Assembly: GCA_964419225.1 (NCBI GenBank)
Contig: CAYQPF010000216.1
Location: 1-6,635 of the forward strand
Source: CAYQPF01 sp964419225
GTDB taxonomy: Bacteria; Cloacimonadota; Cloacimonadia; Cloacimonadales; CAYQPF01
Reading direction: 5' to 3'
Length of the DNA stretch: 6,635 nt
In this document: positions 6,488 to 6,635 of the stretch, in pieces
Layout: each line of letters starts with the position of its first letter
Position numbering within the stretch: the stretch's first letter is position 1
The notes under the pieces: model-generated
Told to the model about the DNA's origin: nothing
Database searches by the model: none
Seen by the model: only the letters and a program-made list of their open reading frames with translations
Position numbers and translations under genes: made by a program

Positions 6488-6635
6488 AACTAACTGGTAG
6501 ATAAATAACATTTTAGTGTTTCACAATATAGAAAAATATCATATGTGATCATTTGACATCTACTCAGAAATTGTTTTTGCACTGCTTCTGATGAATATTT
6601 CGGAGTGAGAGAGCATAGCGTCCGCACTAACAGAG
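6488..6635. other. Non-coding right edge
   Basis: No gene can be supported. The last 35 bases are richer in GC than the rest. On the - strand one frame is open from the edge to a TAG near 6496 (about 46 codons), with no recognisable motif. It could be the 3' end of a gene entering from the right, but this cannot be decided here. Confidence 0.3.

Noticed and set aside
6496..6635. - strand open frame running off the right edge as a partial gene
   Set aside because: About 46 codons with no recognisable motif; too short to support.
1..6635. CRISPR array, tRNA or rRNA
   Set aside because: No regularly spaced direct repeats and no tRNA or rRNA signature seen on either strand.

Overview
This is a low-GC (roughly 30% by eye) bacterial window. 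Its core is a tight three-gene operon on the + strand, flanked by gene debris on the left and non-coding sequence on the right. The broken first gene looks like an outer-membrane beta-barrel protein, which points to a diderm host. All three operon genes have good Shine-Dalgarno sites (AAAAGGAG, GAGGTGG, AAGGAG), and the operon is preceded by a near-consensus sigma70-type promoter. Strong SD use argues against a typical Bacteroidota gene set even though the barrel fragment resembles proteins seen there. I therefore do not assign a phylum.

Layout. Positions 1-574 hold the 3' end of a beta-barrel protein gene, cut by the window edge and broken by an apparent one-base frameshift near 96-101. Positions 575-1594 contain no intact gene, but 1096-1320 is a clear relic of a resolvase/invertase-type serine recombinase, with two frameshifts and stops. 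Positions 1595-5158 encode a 1187-residue soluble sensor histidine kinase: an N-terminal alpha/beta domain with a CxxC motif, a PAS-like domain, three GAF-like domains, an H-box and a GHKL ATPase domain. Positions 5142-5564 encode a stand-alone 140-residue receiver that overlaps the kinase gene by 17 bp. Positions 5593-6351 encode a 252-residue protein that resembles a divergent class III nucleotidyl-cyclase fold. Positions 6352-6635 are non-coding and contain a perfect 8-bp palindrome of the CCTCTCC...GGAGAGG type.

How the genes may work together (inference). The kinase has no confident membrane anchor and stacks several small-molecule or redox sensing domains, so it probably reads a cytoplasmic signal. 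It would phosphorylate the receiver at D56. The receiver has no output domain, so the cyclase-like protein encoded 28 bp downstream is the natural candidate for the output. The result would be a sensor kinase, receiver and cyclase-like relay of a kind I do not recognise as a named system. No effector such as a TM, TIR, nuclease or cyclic-nucleotide-binding protein is visible in the window, so an immune role is possible but not shown.
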